Part shown: positions 11,751-23,559 of the stretch, in pieces
Numbering within the stretch: the stretch's first letter is position 1
Layout: every line of letters begins with the position of its first letter
NCBI GenBank assembly: GCA_963556195.1
Contig: OY744522.1
Span: 36,888,483-36,952,482, forward strand
Reading direction: 5' to 3'
DNA from: Sepiola atlantica
Lineage: Eukaryota > Mollusca > Cephalopoda > Sepiida > Sepiolidae
Length of the DNA stretch: 64,000 nucleotides
Made by a program: the position numbers and the translations under genes
Notes under the pieces: model-generated
Databases searched by the model: none
The model's input: the letters and a program-made list of their open reading frames with translations, nothing else
What the model was told of the DNA's origin: nothing

Positions 11751-12394
11751 ATATAGAAGTAAAGAGACATGTTATTTTGCCATCTAATTTACATATATGT
11801 CTGTGGTGTGTACAGACACACGTATGCAAATTTAATGGCTATGCTGATAAAATAGTCACTCTTTTTGTAAATGGTCACAGAGACATTAAGAAATATTAGA
11901 GAATGGTTGAATCAACAATAAAATGAGAGAAGGTTAGAGAAATACATAGATAGCTTAGAGAGACGGGGAGAGAGGGAGAGAGAGAGATCAGTGACTTGTT
12001 AAGTTAATTATAAATTACGGCTAATTCGAATAATGAAAATATAATTTTGTTTTCAAACATAACTCAATTTCAGAACTAAAGTATTTTGTGTGATTAAAAT
12101 ATATAAGAAACAAGACTTAGAGAAACAAACGTTGATGAAGTCATAATTTTATTAGTAATCCACTGGTATTAATTTGGTATGATCCGTTTTGCAATAATAT
12201 CGTGGGGTCAGCGTTCATACCAGATATCTATAAATAGTAAAAACCGATCTTATATTTTATTTCATTTATAACAGAATTAAGCACAATTTTTTAGAATAAG
12301 ATTTTATGAGGAATCCAATGATGGTAATTATTATTTAATCTGTAGCGGGAGCGGTGGCACGTATGAAAAATGGCCCACAACACTCGCTAACAAG
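11751..12394. other. Unassigned AT-rich spacer
   Basis: Contains a short GA-rich run near 11965-11990; no gene recognised. Confidence 0.6.
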
Positions 12395-12710
12395 AAAAAA
12401 TAAATGTAATGAAAAAGACGTGTGATGAACGTGACAACAACAAAAAGGAAGAAAAATAAATGTGTGTAGGCAACAAAATATAAAGATGGTATTTATTTCA
12501 AAGAAATAAATATACATTTGTTTAGAAAAACTTCATGATTCGGTGAGTCAACAGAATATGATCGGCTGTATCATAGGATGATGATGATGATTATCCTGCT
12601 CGAAATGTCCTCTGGTATTTCACTGAAAATTGTTGATTTTTTATATAGCTGCTGATGCTGTTGTTCCGGTTGCTGCTGTGGTAGTTATTGCTGTCAGGAA
12701 ACAAACTAGA
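12395..12710 (+). repeat. Dispersed repeat R2, copy 1
   Basis: Diverged match to 14130-14490: CAACAAAATATAAAG(A/G)TGGTATTTATTTC, AATAAATATAC, GATGATGAT, AAAATGTC and GTTGCTGCTGTGGT blocks in the same order and orientation. Confidence 0.7.
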
Positions 12711-14129
12711 TGATGATGATGATGAATGAGCAGACAGACGTGAAACTGCTGTTGGATAATGGCCCTGTGAGGCCGGACGCATGTTGAAGTGGACGTATGT
12801 GTGGGGGATCGTTTGGTTTGGCTTGCGCGATTTAGTGCAGGTGAACCAGTACAACTGAGTGCAAAATAGCGCTGTTCTCACAGTCGGAGCTTACAAGCGT
12901 TGACAGGGCCACCACGTTGACGAGACCTCAGGTCAAGGGTCAAGATGCACCTGCAGATAGGGGTTCTGTAACGTCACGGGCTTTTGTGTGGGAAACGGAG
13001 TTTTGCCAGTCTGGTTTTTGGAAGCAAGCCGAACATACGTATTTCTCTATGTAGTCCAGAATAAAAAATGGGAATTTATTTCCCTAAGAGAATACAGGCA
13101 TGAGATTCCTTCTTCCCCCCTCCTCGTATGGCTAAGGACTTAAGCTAAGAATTAACTACGATAGAGTAGTAATTTGATCTCTCCCTTAACGTTGGTGAAA
13201 CATCTCCAAGAGCAACGGTAGACTGACGCCTGAATAAAACTAATCAAAGTTTAAAAGATTGTTTGCCTCGTGAATCGTTTTAGGAAGGTTTTTGTTGCAG
13301 ACACAGTGGACAGCGATGTTCGCGGCAGTACAGAAACGAAAAAAGAACTCAAGCACAAGACGACATGGAGACAACATCCCCTCCACAATGAAGAAGAAAG
13401 GTACGAGAAATTAAAGACACTGCCATCATCATTATTATTATAAACGAGGTCTAGTCGAATGTCATGAACTGATGCTGAGTCGGCTGGCATAGATTCCGGT
13501 TGCAGGGTTTGGTGGTGCTTCCTCAGGTGCTAAAGTTGGAGGCAGAGCTCTGAATTCATGCCTTGAGTGAAAAAACGCAACATTTATATACAGCTGGGTC
13601 GACTGCTGATGATAAAAACGCTTTGATGAGATCTGATTGGTTGGCGGAATGATTATGTGTGCAGAAAATGAAATTTCAGTCAAACGAGCTAAGCTGTTCA
13701 AAGATCAAACATTCAGTTTTGTTCAGAGTGACGTGTCTTAAACAGTCGAGTGGGGACACGATAAAGCCTAGACAAGCCTGAGGTCCCTAGACAATCAATC
13801 GTATCAATTAAAACCGTTATGGGGAATGAGTTGCTAAAAATACAGATATGTAGATGTGCTGAAAGTGTATTAGCAAAGAGGGTCTAAGTTAAAGGTCTAA
13901 GCGTGTCTGCACTTTTGCTGAAGTCAGTGGTGCAACTGATTGATGTTTGCTGAGCCTGACTTTTTACAATCTGTATTAAGTCAATGACTTGGTTGTCATG
14001 CGTTTTTTCTGTGGTTGTACTGCACACAGATGTAACCACCCAATTGTTGTGTCACATTACATCCGGGTCCCCAAACTGTACTGGGAGAGGAACGGCATGG
14101 ATGGACGATGGACAAATAGTCTTGCAACC
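12711..14129. other. Spacer between R2 copies
   Basis: No recognisable protein domain or RNA. If the R2 copies were terminal repeats, this would be the interior of a non-autonomous element. Confidence 0.4.
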
Positions 14130-14320
14130 CTTACTATCAAGAAAAAAGTAAATGGAATGATGAACATATCAGCAACAAAAGGGGAAAAATCTTATATGTG
14201 CAACAAAATATAAAGGTGGTATTTATTTCCAAAGCAATAAATATACGAAAGTGTTCATAATCTAGGGAATCAACAGGAAAGGATAGGTCGTTACCATAGG
14301 AGGAGGAGGAGGAGGGGGAG

Positions 14321-14389
<69 letters not shown>

Positions 14390-14490
14390 CAAAATGTCTT
14401 TTTGTCTTTAACTGAGGATTGTTAATTTTTGTTGTTGCTGCTGCTGTTGTCTCAGTTGCTGCTGTGGTGGTTACAGTTGGCAGGTGAAAA
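14130..14490 (+). repeat. Dispersed repeat R2, copy 2, with (GAT)n
   Basis: Second copy about 1.7 kb from the first, differing mainly by expansion of an internal GGA/GAT tract (14300-14390). Confidence 0.7.
14323..14390. repeat. (GAT)n microsatellite
   Basis: About 22 perfect trinucleotide units inside R2 copy 2. Confidence 0.95.
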
Positions 14491-14520
14491 ACATACCTGG
14501 ATTTCATCCTCTTGTCTAGC

Positions 14521-15036
14521 TCAGGATGGCCGCCATTGATCGTTTAATGGGGACTGAACTGCTGCAGATGCTGAAATCAAACTCATTAAGAACTACATAT
14601 TATTTTAGCTGAATAAAATCATATCAACTCTCATACTTTTAGTATTCATTTGGGGGTCTCACATACACTTCCAGCAAAGGTATCACATACACTTCCGGTG
14701 GTGAAGGGAGAACAAGAGAATCTTACTGATTGTGTTCTATGTGCTCATTTCTTGTCCATTTCGCTTCATTACTCATCACTACATGACTTATCATTGAATA
14801 AATCTCCCCTCCCTTCTTTGATCACTCATCCGCGTTCCGTTTGCTATATTTTCTCATTTTCACGTTCAGTTGGTCTAACCTCTAACTCCACCAGATAGTG
14901 CGTCTCTGAACAATTCTCAAAGTGAAACCAAACAGAAAATAACCATTATTCAAAAGTAGCTAACCTATTCAGTTTCAATATATTATATAATATTTAAGGA
15001 CTACTTTTTATTACCAAGCAATACTGGGTGCCTCCG

Positions 15037-15039
<3 letters not shown>
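14521..15039. other. Unassigned spacer
   Basis: No recognised element; a short near-duplicate TCACATACACTTCC occurs twice at 14659 and 14682. Confidence 0.55.

Positions 15040-15106
<67 letters not shown>
15040..15106. repeat. (TA)n microsatellite
   Basis: Perfect dinucleotide run. Confidence 0.95.
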
Positions 15107-15111
<5 letters not shown>

Positions 15112-15287
15112 TTAAAACATGTAATCTCCTCGTTTAGGTGCTTGAAAAGGTCGGAGGGTCGAAATAAATTATCGCACTGGTGATTACGTGATTCCGTGTT
15201 ACTTTATTTTATTTTATCCTTACTCTGTTTATTACATTGAGCTCTCATACTCGGATTTCCTTCTGGAATTTATTTCACTCTAACACA

Positions 15288-15289
<2 letters not shown>

Positions 15290-15366
<77 letters not shown>
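15290..15366. repeat. (TA)n microsatellite
   Basis: Perfect dinucleotide run of about 38 units. Confidence 0.95.
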
Positions 15367-15369
<3 letters not shown>

Positions 15370-15756
15370 GGTACTTAAGGTATTTGAGGACATACGTTAT
15401 TTTTACTTTAGCAAGAATATTATTTGACTCTATATTTTGTATATTTCAGAATTAACGATGGCAGACCTATAATTGCATAACAACGGAAGAGATACACAGT
15501 TATCGAGGTTCTGCATACAATAGTTAAGTTAAACCATGGATTGATAAGGGACACAACAGAAGACTCTGCGTTTCAACAAGATGCAGCACGGTCCCGCAAG
15601 GCTGTGCCAATGCAGGAATGATTCGCGGATAATTTTCATGGCTGTATATACCTTAATATTTGACCTCCTAGCTCCACAGATCTTAATCTATTGGACTGAA
15701 AAATAGATTAATAAGCAGCCATATAACACCAAAGAATCCCTGAAATCCTGTATATA

Positions 15757-16972
15757 TTTAAATAATATACTTTTTGTCAATATATTTCGTTGAATAATAT
15801 AAATTTTGTCAATATATTTCGTTAAATAATATAATTTTTGTCAATATATTTCGTTAAATAATATAATTTTTGTCAATATATTTCGTTAAATAATATAATT
15901 TTTGTCAATATATTTCGTTAAATAATATAAATTTTGTCAATATATTTCGTTAAATAATATAATTTTTGTCAATATATTTCGTTAAATAATATAATTTTTG
16001 TCAATATATTTCGTTAAATAATATAATTTTTGTCAATATATTTCGTTAAATAATATAATTTTTGTCAATATATTTCGTTAAATAATATAATTTTTGTCAA
16101 TATATTTCGTTAAATAATATAATTTTTGTCAATATATTTCGTTAAATAATATAATTTTTGTCAATATATTTCGTTAAATAATATAAATATTGTCAATATA
16201 TTTCGTTAAATAATATAAATTTTGTCAATATATTTCGTTAAATAATATAATTTTTGTCAATATATTTCGTTAAATAATATAATTTTTGTCAATATATTTC
16301 GTTAAATAATATAATTTTTGTCAATATATTTCGTTAAATAATATAATTTTTGTCAATATATTTCGTTAAATAATATAATTTTTGTCAATATATTTCGTTA
16401 AATAATATAATTTTTGTCAATATATTTCGTTAAATAATATAATTTTTGTCAATATATTTCGTTAAATAATATAATTTTTGTCAATATATTTCGTTAAATA
16501 ATATAATTTTTGTCAATATATTTCGTTAAATAATATAATTTTTGTCAATATATTTCGTTAAATAATATAATTTTTGTCAATATATTTCGTTAAATAATAT
16601 AATTTTTGTCAATATATTTCGTTAAATAATATAATTTTTGTCAATATATTTCGTTAAATAATATAATTTTTGTCAATATATTTCGTTAAATAATATAAAT
16701 ATTGTCAATATATTTCGTTAAATAATATAAATTTTGTCAATATATTTCGTTAAATAATATAATTTTTGTCAATATATTTCGTTAAATAATATAAATTTTG
16801 TCAATATATTTCGTTAAATAATATAATTTTTGTCAATATATTTCGTTTAATAATATAAATTTTGTCAATATATTTCGTTAAATAATATAATTCTTGTCAA
16901 TATATTTCGTTAAATAATATAAATCTTGTTAATATATTTTGTTAAATAATATAATTTTTGTCAATATATTTT
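15757..16972. repeat. 32-bp AT-rich minisatellite, about 38 copies
   Basis: Unit TTTTTGTCAATATATTTCGT plus TAAATAATATAA (32 bp), nearly invariant in the core, with variants mainly TTTTTG/AATTTTG/AATATTG. Edge units (15757-15790, 16905-16972) are the most diverged, as expected for arrays homogenised by unequal exchange. No spacers, so not a CRISPR array. Confidence 0.97.
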
Positions 16973-17119
16973 GATTGATACGTTAAAGTATTTTTTATCA
17001 GAGTCTTTGTTTTCAGGTGTGAACTGGCTGATAAATTTGTGGCTTTATATGTATTGCAACGATAATCAACATTTTAAATATTTAGTTTAAGTAAATTCGG
17101 CAGTAAAACTTCAAACTTC

Positions 17120-19260
17120 AAAGTAATAGTATTAAGATAACATGACGAATTTATCAGCTAGTTCCCATCCGAGGGAAAATGCAGTTTTTTTCATGGAAAA
17201 ATTGAAATATCTTGGTCAAATTATAGACAAAGATGGTAGAAGACAAAACCCAGAGCGAGCGAGTGCGATAAAAAAAATATGCCAGCTCCGGGAAACATAT
17301 CGTCGCTACAAAGTTACCGTGGTTTAGAAAATTATTGTAATGTGTTTATTCCAAAAATGCACAATTTACAAGCTCCTCTTAATGAGCTATTAAAAAAAGA
17401 AAAACGATTGGGTCTGGATGACAGAATGGCAGGAAGAATTTTTAAAAATAAAAATATCCTCACATCAGAATTATTTTTGATGCACTACAATCCAGATCTC
17501 GAAATCATTGCGGCTACTGATGTTAGCTCGCACAGCATTGAAGTATGCATTATTACACAAAATGGAAGACGGATCGCTAAAACCTATCGCCAACGCGTCT
17601 CGTACATTACTACCTGCAGAAAAAAGTTACAAATCGAGAGAGAAGCATTGGATATTATTTTTGCAGTACCAAATTTCATCTATTTTTGCATGGAAGATAT
17701 TTTGTATTGTAAACCGACCAATAAACCACTGTTAACGATTTATGTGTCAAAAAAGGATTACCAATGCATACTGCAAACAGACTACAGAGATGAGGGATCA
17801 TTCTCTTCAATTACAATTACAAAATGGAGTTTCTCCCATCGCCAAAATTTAGTCATGCTGATGGATTATCTAAACTTATCCCAGAATATGCTGAACACTT
17901 TGAAGACACAGTGGTTGTCTCCCCATAAACTGAAGAAGAAGTTAAAAAAAAAATACATTGTGTAACGCCATTAGGGAGCTTCTGGTAACTCTTGAAGAAA
18001 TAAAAGAAAAGGCGTAAAACGACGTGTTAACTACCTGTGGCAGAAAAATAAAAGAATAAAAAAAAATGTTTTGACTGTAATTCAATTTCCAATCGAATTT
18101 CGTGCAACCGACTTTCTTTCTGTCTTTCTCTCTCCAATCCAAATCGCTTCTGCTTGCTTCCAGGCTGTCCTCTTCATTTATATCAGCTGATCTCCACATA
18201 TGCAAATCAGAGACCACCATAAAAACCTGCACCTATGAAGAGAAGCCCTTTTTTAATCTGCAGACACGACATGCGAAGCACCTCATTCTCTTTCCTGACG
18301 GTGAGTGTTCCTCTTTATTGTCACACGACGATTTTTTAAAAGACATAAAAAAGAAAAGAAAAAAATAACATCAACAAATCAATTTGTAATGAAGTAGTTA
18401 TGTACGGCGATCAAGTTGTTATTCTTGCAGTATTACAGAAAAAAATACTAAACAAATTTCATGTCAATCACCTGAGCATTTCAAGAATGAAAAGTCTCAT
18501 GAGAAGCTATGTGTATTGGACAAGTATGGACAAAAACATTAAAAATGCAGTGAAACTATGCAACGGTTGTGCTTTAGCAGTGAAGACACTTCCTATAAAG
18601 TTCAGACCCTGACTGAAACTGACCAGCCGTGGTCTAGGATCCATATAGATTTTACTGACTCACTGGATGGGTTCTATTACCTAATAGTGGTGGAAGGTTT
18701 CTCGAAATGGCCGGAAATATTAAAATTAAAAAAACAACCACGGAAGTAACTATCGCTGTATTATATTAGACAATGGAACGAATTCACATCTAGTAAATTT
18801 AACCTATTCTGTCAAACATTTTTAGTGGAGCATATCACGATCGCGCTGTACCATGCGAAAAGCAATGGTCAGGTAGAACGGTGTGTGGATACGTTCAAAA
18901 GAGTGCTTAAGAAATCGAGAGGTACACCTATAGAAAAGGTCATTCAAGAATTTTTGCAGGCATATAGGATGCCCCCAAATAACAAAGTTTCATCTTAAAT
19001 GATGCCAACAGAAGCAATGTTTTCAAGGAAGATTAAAACAGTGTTTTATATATTATTGCCAACTGATATGAAACCAGAACATAAAAAAATGTCACAAAGG
19101 AACACTTCAAAGTTGGAGAAAAAGGTTTTGTTCGAATATTGAAAACAGTAAATCCTACTGGGAAACAGGGATAGTGGATAAACGGATTGTGAACATGATT
19201 TACATGGTAAAGGGTCCCAAGTTTACCCACAAAAGACACACGGACCAGATGAGAAAATAA
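17120..19260 (+). mobile_element. Ty3/Gypsy LTR retrotransposon, broken pol
   Basis: Degenerate pol in several frames. It begins with the end of the reverse transcriptase thumb (EKLKYLGQIIDKDG, about 17196), then an RNase H-like region (about 17490-17900, including AATDVSSHSIE). The integrase zinc finger follows at 18440-18590 (H..H..CNGC) with the start of the integrase core (HIDFTDSLDGFYYLIV, about 18640), then further integrase pieces to about 19240. Premature stops and frame shifts throughout; gag, protease and most of RT are missing. About 400 bp at 17985-18395 between RNase H and integrase does not look like pol and may be an insertion. Confidence 0.8.
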
Positions 19261-19437
19261 TATTCAGATGTTGTTGAGAATAAACTCCAGAGGACGAAGT
19301 AATGATGTCGTGTTTGACACATTTGAGATACCAATACCGGTTCTGAACAACGAAGATCAAAGGTAAAATGTAAGATTATGAACTTGATTGTAATAAAGCC
19401 TAAAAGGCAAAAGTATTGACTCCATATGGAGCAAGGC

Positions 19438-19610
19438 TAAAAAAGGAGTGTCATGGTGTGATGGTGTGATGGTGATCTACCCTATTTCATGACTATATGG
19501 ACTCTTCATGACATTATGTATACAAGAGCCTACGACGAAGGAGGAGCAGTCTTTCTGTAACATACTATTCGGTAGTTCTGTAAATGCACACTCTTGTAAA
19601 TATACCATTG
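19438..19610 (+). mobile_element. Polypurine tract and start of 3' LTR of the Gypsy copy
   Basis: The purine run AAAAAAGGAG ends at 19448, directly followed by TGTCATGG, the expected PPT/LTR junction. No matching 5' LTR is in the window. The LTR seems truncated where LINE sequence begins near 19610. Confidence 0.55.
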
Positions 19611-19875
19611 TGTTGTTTTATTTATTATTGACCCTTCAAGGTCACAACAGCTTTCTACTCTAACAGCCTCTTCCCTCGAACTGCTAGCCTTTGGAATTCT
19701 GTCCCTGTTTCCCTGACTGTACAAACATGCAGAAATTTAAATGTAATGTGAACAAACATCTCGCTGCACAACTCCCCACTTAGGATGCCCCCTATGGATA
19801 TGCTCCCTAGGTCACAATAGCCTTTTATGTATCACTGACAATATACCTTGTTTGGAGTTAATAAATGTAAAAATA
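19610..19875 (+). mobile_element. LINE family A 3' end
   Basis: Decayed C-terminus and 3' UTR ending CCTTGTTTGGAGTTAATAAATG. It corresponds to the tails of the copies at 21270, 29170 and 36615 (reverse complements), all sharing the GCCTTGTTTGGGGTGAA-type 3' terminus. Confidence 0.7.
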
Positions 19876-19889
19876 TCAAAAAGAAAAAA

Positions 19890-20123
19890 AAGAAAACATA
19901 TCCTTAACTCTCACTGGCTAGATTTCACTTCCATAAATCATACAGAGGCCTGATAGACCCTTTCCTTGGTTGACAGTGGTAATTCTCTGCTTGTTAGTAA
20001 TGGCTGAAGTTTTCTGAACGTACTCCATCCATTTCTAACTTCTGTAATCACACTAGAAACAACCTCACTAGCCTCAACATCCAAATATACTTTCTCCACA
20101 TTAGAGTTCTAATCCATCTTCAT
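19890..20123 (-). mobile_element. LINE family B, RT C-terminal part (left of SINE)
   Basis: The minus strand reads VITEVRNGWSTFRKLQPLLT then SRELPLSTKERVYQASV, typical of animal non-LTR elements. It is separated from its upstream RT part (20505-20760) by the U2-headed SINE. Confidence 0.75.
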
Positions 20124-20502
20124 TTTCTCGGCCTTTTGGTCGGGATCAAAGTGTAGTATCTGTTCTGATGGATACTGCACTCCATAGACCGGTATTGTCT
20201 TGGCCTTCGGGGCTTGATTTCCGCCAGTCTATGGGTTTGTCCTGTGCAGTTCTAGGAGGTCCACCCTCCCAGGCTTCGCCTCCCCTCTTTGGGGAGGAGT
20301 AAGTTTATTGCTTACTGTCTGAGGCGCCCCTACCGGGGAATGCCGACGGGGCTGCCCAGGCAATTTTTAAATGGCCAGAGTGCTCACCTCTCGAGCGCTG
20401 GCTTTTAACCCCACTTGCTCGACCCGATCTTGGGTCACATCTTACTTGTGGGAGTAAGATAAAACTGGCCTTGTGCCTAACTCCTAGCGAGGAGTAAATA
20501 AA
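20124..20502 (+). mobile_element. U2-snRNA-headed SINE, copy 1
   Basis: The head matches the 5' 45 nt of U2 snRNA (CTCGGCCTTTTGG..., GATCAAAGTGTAGTATCTGT). A GC-rich structured body follows: CCATAGACCGG pairs with CCGGTCTATGG-type sequence, then CCTCCCCTCTTTGGGGAGG, AGTAAGTTTATTGCTTACT, and the end GGAGTAAATAAA. It lies inside a minus-strand LINE family B copy. Confidence 0.88.
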
Positions 20503-20504
20503 CA

Positions 20505-20765
20505 CCAGACAATATTTCTTGGCACTCTGTCAAAAGGTTTCTCCAAATCTACAAAAGCAAAATAGAGGTTCTTCTTCTTACCAAGATACTTTTCTTGTAT
20601 TTGTGTCAGGATAAATATAGCATCAGTGGTAATTCGCTCATGCATAAAACCAAATTTAATTTCATCTATGCTTATCTAACTCCTTATTTGCTGTGCAATT
20701 ATTCTCTTAACCACTTGGCTAGATAACTTCATTTCTTCTTGTCTTACCTTATTACCAGAACACAC
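20505..20765 (-). mobile_element. LINE family B, reverse transcriptase fragment
   Basis: The minus strand encodes IKFGFMHERITTDAILTQIQ and KKKNLYFAFVDLEKPFDRVP, RT motifs around the first catalytic Asp. Upstream half of the copy split by the SINE. Confidence 0.8.
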
Positions 20766-21269
20766 ACCATGCTTTACTTCTGATGATCGGATAAAACTGT
20801 GCAACTGCAGTAAAGTGTTAGTGCATTTATTATTCATTATTAATATATATCTAATCTTCTTAAATATAAAGTAGACTCACTTTTCCCCCTGTACCGTTGA
20901 CAGATATAGTTTCATAGCCAAAAGCTACATACAAAATAATTTTCTGTCATTCCTTTTCACCCTAAATTTCTTTCGCCTTTACCAAGTTTAAGATCTAGTA
21001 TTGCTCGAATTTTTCGCTTTAATTACGCATTTTCAGAGAAAAGTGCAGGTATTTTCACTCCCTGTCTGGTATCTATTGTGACTCTCCTCACTGCCGTCAC
21101 CACCGCCAAAGATACTAAGGATAAACTTTCGCTTTACACCGGTCTCACACTTGATCACTGTTTGCTGCAGATAAGGATTGTGTCCAATCTGTTTTACAAT
21201 AATACATAGACCATTTAAAATATTGTGTATGCAAAATATTTACAGATTTACTCCTTATTTTTTTTTTTT

Positions 21270-22217
21270 TTTTAAACATAGTTCACCCCAAACAAGGCAA
21301 GTTGCTACTATAGACGTAAGGGGCTACTGAGAATTAGGGTGAAAGTATTGGGGGTCATCCTAAATTGGGAGCTGTGCAGCGAGATGCTTGTTTTAAAGAT
21401 TCTAGTGAAGAGCGGGAGTAGACTGATGGGGCCATAATTCTGAGGACTGAGGACTGAGGAGAATTCTTGAAGACTGGTACCACAGAGGCAATTTTTCAGC
21501 TATCAGGGAAGTAAGAAGATTCGGCAAGGCATTTGTTGTAGAGTTTGGAGAGGGCAGGGGCTAGTTCAGCAGAGCATTTCTTTATAACTATTACTAGTAT
21601 AAGATCAGACTCACATGCTTTGGAGGTGTCAAAGTTTTTTATGATGTCTCGGATATGAGATGGAGTGATGGTCAGGTCATCAATTGTGGCTTCAATCCGC
21701 AATGGGAAATTTGGGAGGGAGTGGTTTGCGGAGTTTAAGGCAAAACTCTGGGCAAGTAGTTCAGTCTTATCAGTTGCCATGCAAACGACATCATTGTGGT
21801 TTGATAGTGGGTGAATTGTTGATTAATGTTCACTACACTATTGAAGATTTTCCAGAAATCGCGATTACCTAGTTTCTGTGACTGAATGCCTTTTTTTGCT
21901 TCATCTTTTACAGTCTTACAATGATTTCTTGCCACTATAAGTTTCTGTATATTTGGAGTTAACTCATGATGGTTGAATTGTCGGGGTGCTTGCTGCTTCT
22001 GAGCAATAGTAGCTACACAGTTCGAGGTGAACCATTGTGGAGAATGAGGCTTGCTGTACAAATTTCGCATGGGGACATGTGCTTCACTGCCTGCTTTGAC
22101 CCATTCAGTTAACACATTTGTGCACTGATCAACAGGGAGAGAAAAAGTTTCATTCCATGGGGTGTCTCTGATTTGATCTCTGATTGAATCCCAATCAGCC
22201 TGCTTGCAGTATCTCAT
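21270..22217 (-). mobile_element. LINE family A with internal deletion
   Basis: Minus strand: the linker between endonuclease and RT at 22217-21735 (YCKQADWDSIRDQIRDTPW), then after a frame shift the pre-RT block at 21780-21496 (HIRDIIKNFDTSKACESDLI, APALSKLYNKCLAES). It then joins almost directly to the C-terminus and 3' UTR (21480-21270). Most of the RT palm is deleted. Confidence 0.75.
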
Positions 22218-22334
22218 TGTTTTGAATAATTATTTACTTTAATGTGCATACATTTATTTTAATAAGATTTATACTACTATTACTACTACTAATAATAATA
22301 ATAAGACTACTGATAATAAGAATAATAACCATCT

Positions 22335-22655
22335 ATTAATAATGGAGTTTATGTATCTGTTTGTCTGTCTGTCTGTCTGAAGCCGAAACTCCATCAGAGT
22401 AGCATGGTTATTTACTAAGTCCGCCAGCTTCCTTATATACTGCTAGAAAAACCACCGGAAATACTATGCGCGTTTCTCAATTTACATAATCAATTGCTTA
22501 TCAACTTCTAATAAATTACTATTCGCAAACATACACTCATGATTGTTCTCTTAAGATTTCCATATATATATATATATATATGCTATTTTGCATGCTAATA
22601 ATCTTACTTATAAATTATAATTTAGACAGACAGATACATAAACTCCATTATTAAT
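22335..22655. mobile_element. Short TIR element (MITE-like)
   Basis: Ends are inverted: ATTAATAATGGAGTTTATGT at the left matches ACATAAACTCCATTATTAAT at the right (arms about 32 bp, including GTCTGTCT). No coding potential; internal (TA)n at 22562. Confidence 0.65.
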
Positions 22656-22710
22656 CGATTTCTTCTATTTACATATATACATACATGTACTGCGTTACGT
22701 AGTTAACAAC

Positions 22711-22782
22711 GCTGGCTGTTTAATCAGTGGTTTCCTCCCTCCCTCCGGTAATTAAATATGGCGATCTGATTAAACAGCCAGC
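22711..22782. repeat. Perfect 17-bp inverted repeat
   Basis: GCTGGCTGTTTAATCAG (22711-22727) and its reverse complement (22766-22782), loop 38 nt. Hairpin-forming; function unknown. Confidence 0.85.
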
Positions 22783-22792
22783 ATTATTACGG

Positions 22793-22996
22793 AACCCACT
22801 TGATGTAAGGAGATAAAAAAATACTACTTCAAGGTCAAAAACTAGCCAAACGATATAGATTCTGACCCAGAAAACAGCAATTCTCCCCTCTTTGTCAGAA
22901 ACATCGTCCATGGAATGTGAGAACTAAAGGACAAAATAAGGGAAGCGCGAGTTACGGGGCTGCCGATAGTAAATCTAAGGTCCACTTTCTACTCTA
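22793..22996 (+). repeat. Dispersed repeat R1, copy 2
   Basis: Second copy of the 785-1006 repeat, same orientation. Confidence 0.75.
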
Positions 22997-23300
22997 CTTT
23001 TTGCACCTTATAATATATATATTATTTCTGTACATTTTTAATATTGTGAAAATTGATTTCATCAATGCTACACACATAGTAGTTCAAAACCTTGCAGGTC
23101 ATAGTGAGTATCATATTAATGCTGCTACTACTACTTTCTCTCATTCCAGTACTTCCCCTCTTCTCTCACCAATTACTCTCTCATTCGCCCATTTCTCCCA
23201 ACACCTGAAAGATACAAACACACAAGATTATCAGAGTTTTATTATCATATAAACATTTCACTCATCAGAAAGAAAATTTAAAAAATAACAGCTCAATATG

Positions 23301-23442
23301 TATTTTCGCCTGGTAGTCGGGAAATTATGGGATGTCCATTGCGATAGTTCCGCAGAAATAGGTATTTTATTTATTTATTATTTAGCTAACTATTAAATAA
23401 CTATTTCTATCGCAACGGACATCCCATAATTCTAGGCGAAAA
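23301..23442. repeat. Imperfect inverted repeat
   Basis: The left arm (TTCGCCT..., AATTATGGGATGTCCATTGC) and right arm (GCAACGGACATCCCATAATT, TAGGCGAA) fold around an AT loop; arms about 45-55 bp. Confidence 0.7.
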
Positions 23443-23559
23443 CACACTCCGATTGAGTTAGTTTTTCTTTTCTTTCTGATAAGGAGGTTTACCCTGAAAT
23501 ATAAAGAATATGACATTATCCATACTATCATGGTTTGACACATTACGTTGGTAAATAAA

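Noticed and set aside
10389..11787. Hydrophobic plus-strand ORFs suggesting membrane proteins
   Set aside because: They are antisense shadows of the minus-strand LINE, plus translation of (ATT)n into poly-Leu/Tyr.
15757..16972. Regular 32-bp repeats resembling a CRISPR array
   Set aside because: Units abut without variable spacers, and the DNA is eukaryotic; it is a minisatellite.
20124..20200. Functional U2 snRNA gene
   Set aside because: Only the first about 45 nt match; no Sm site or U2 3' half, and the same chimeric body recurs at other loci.
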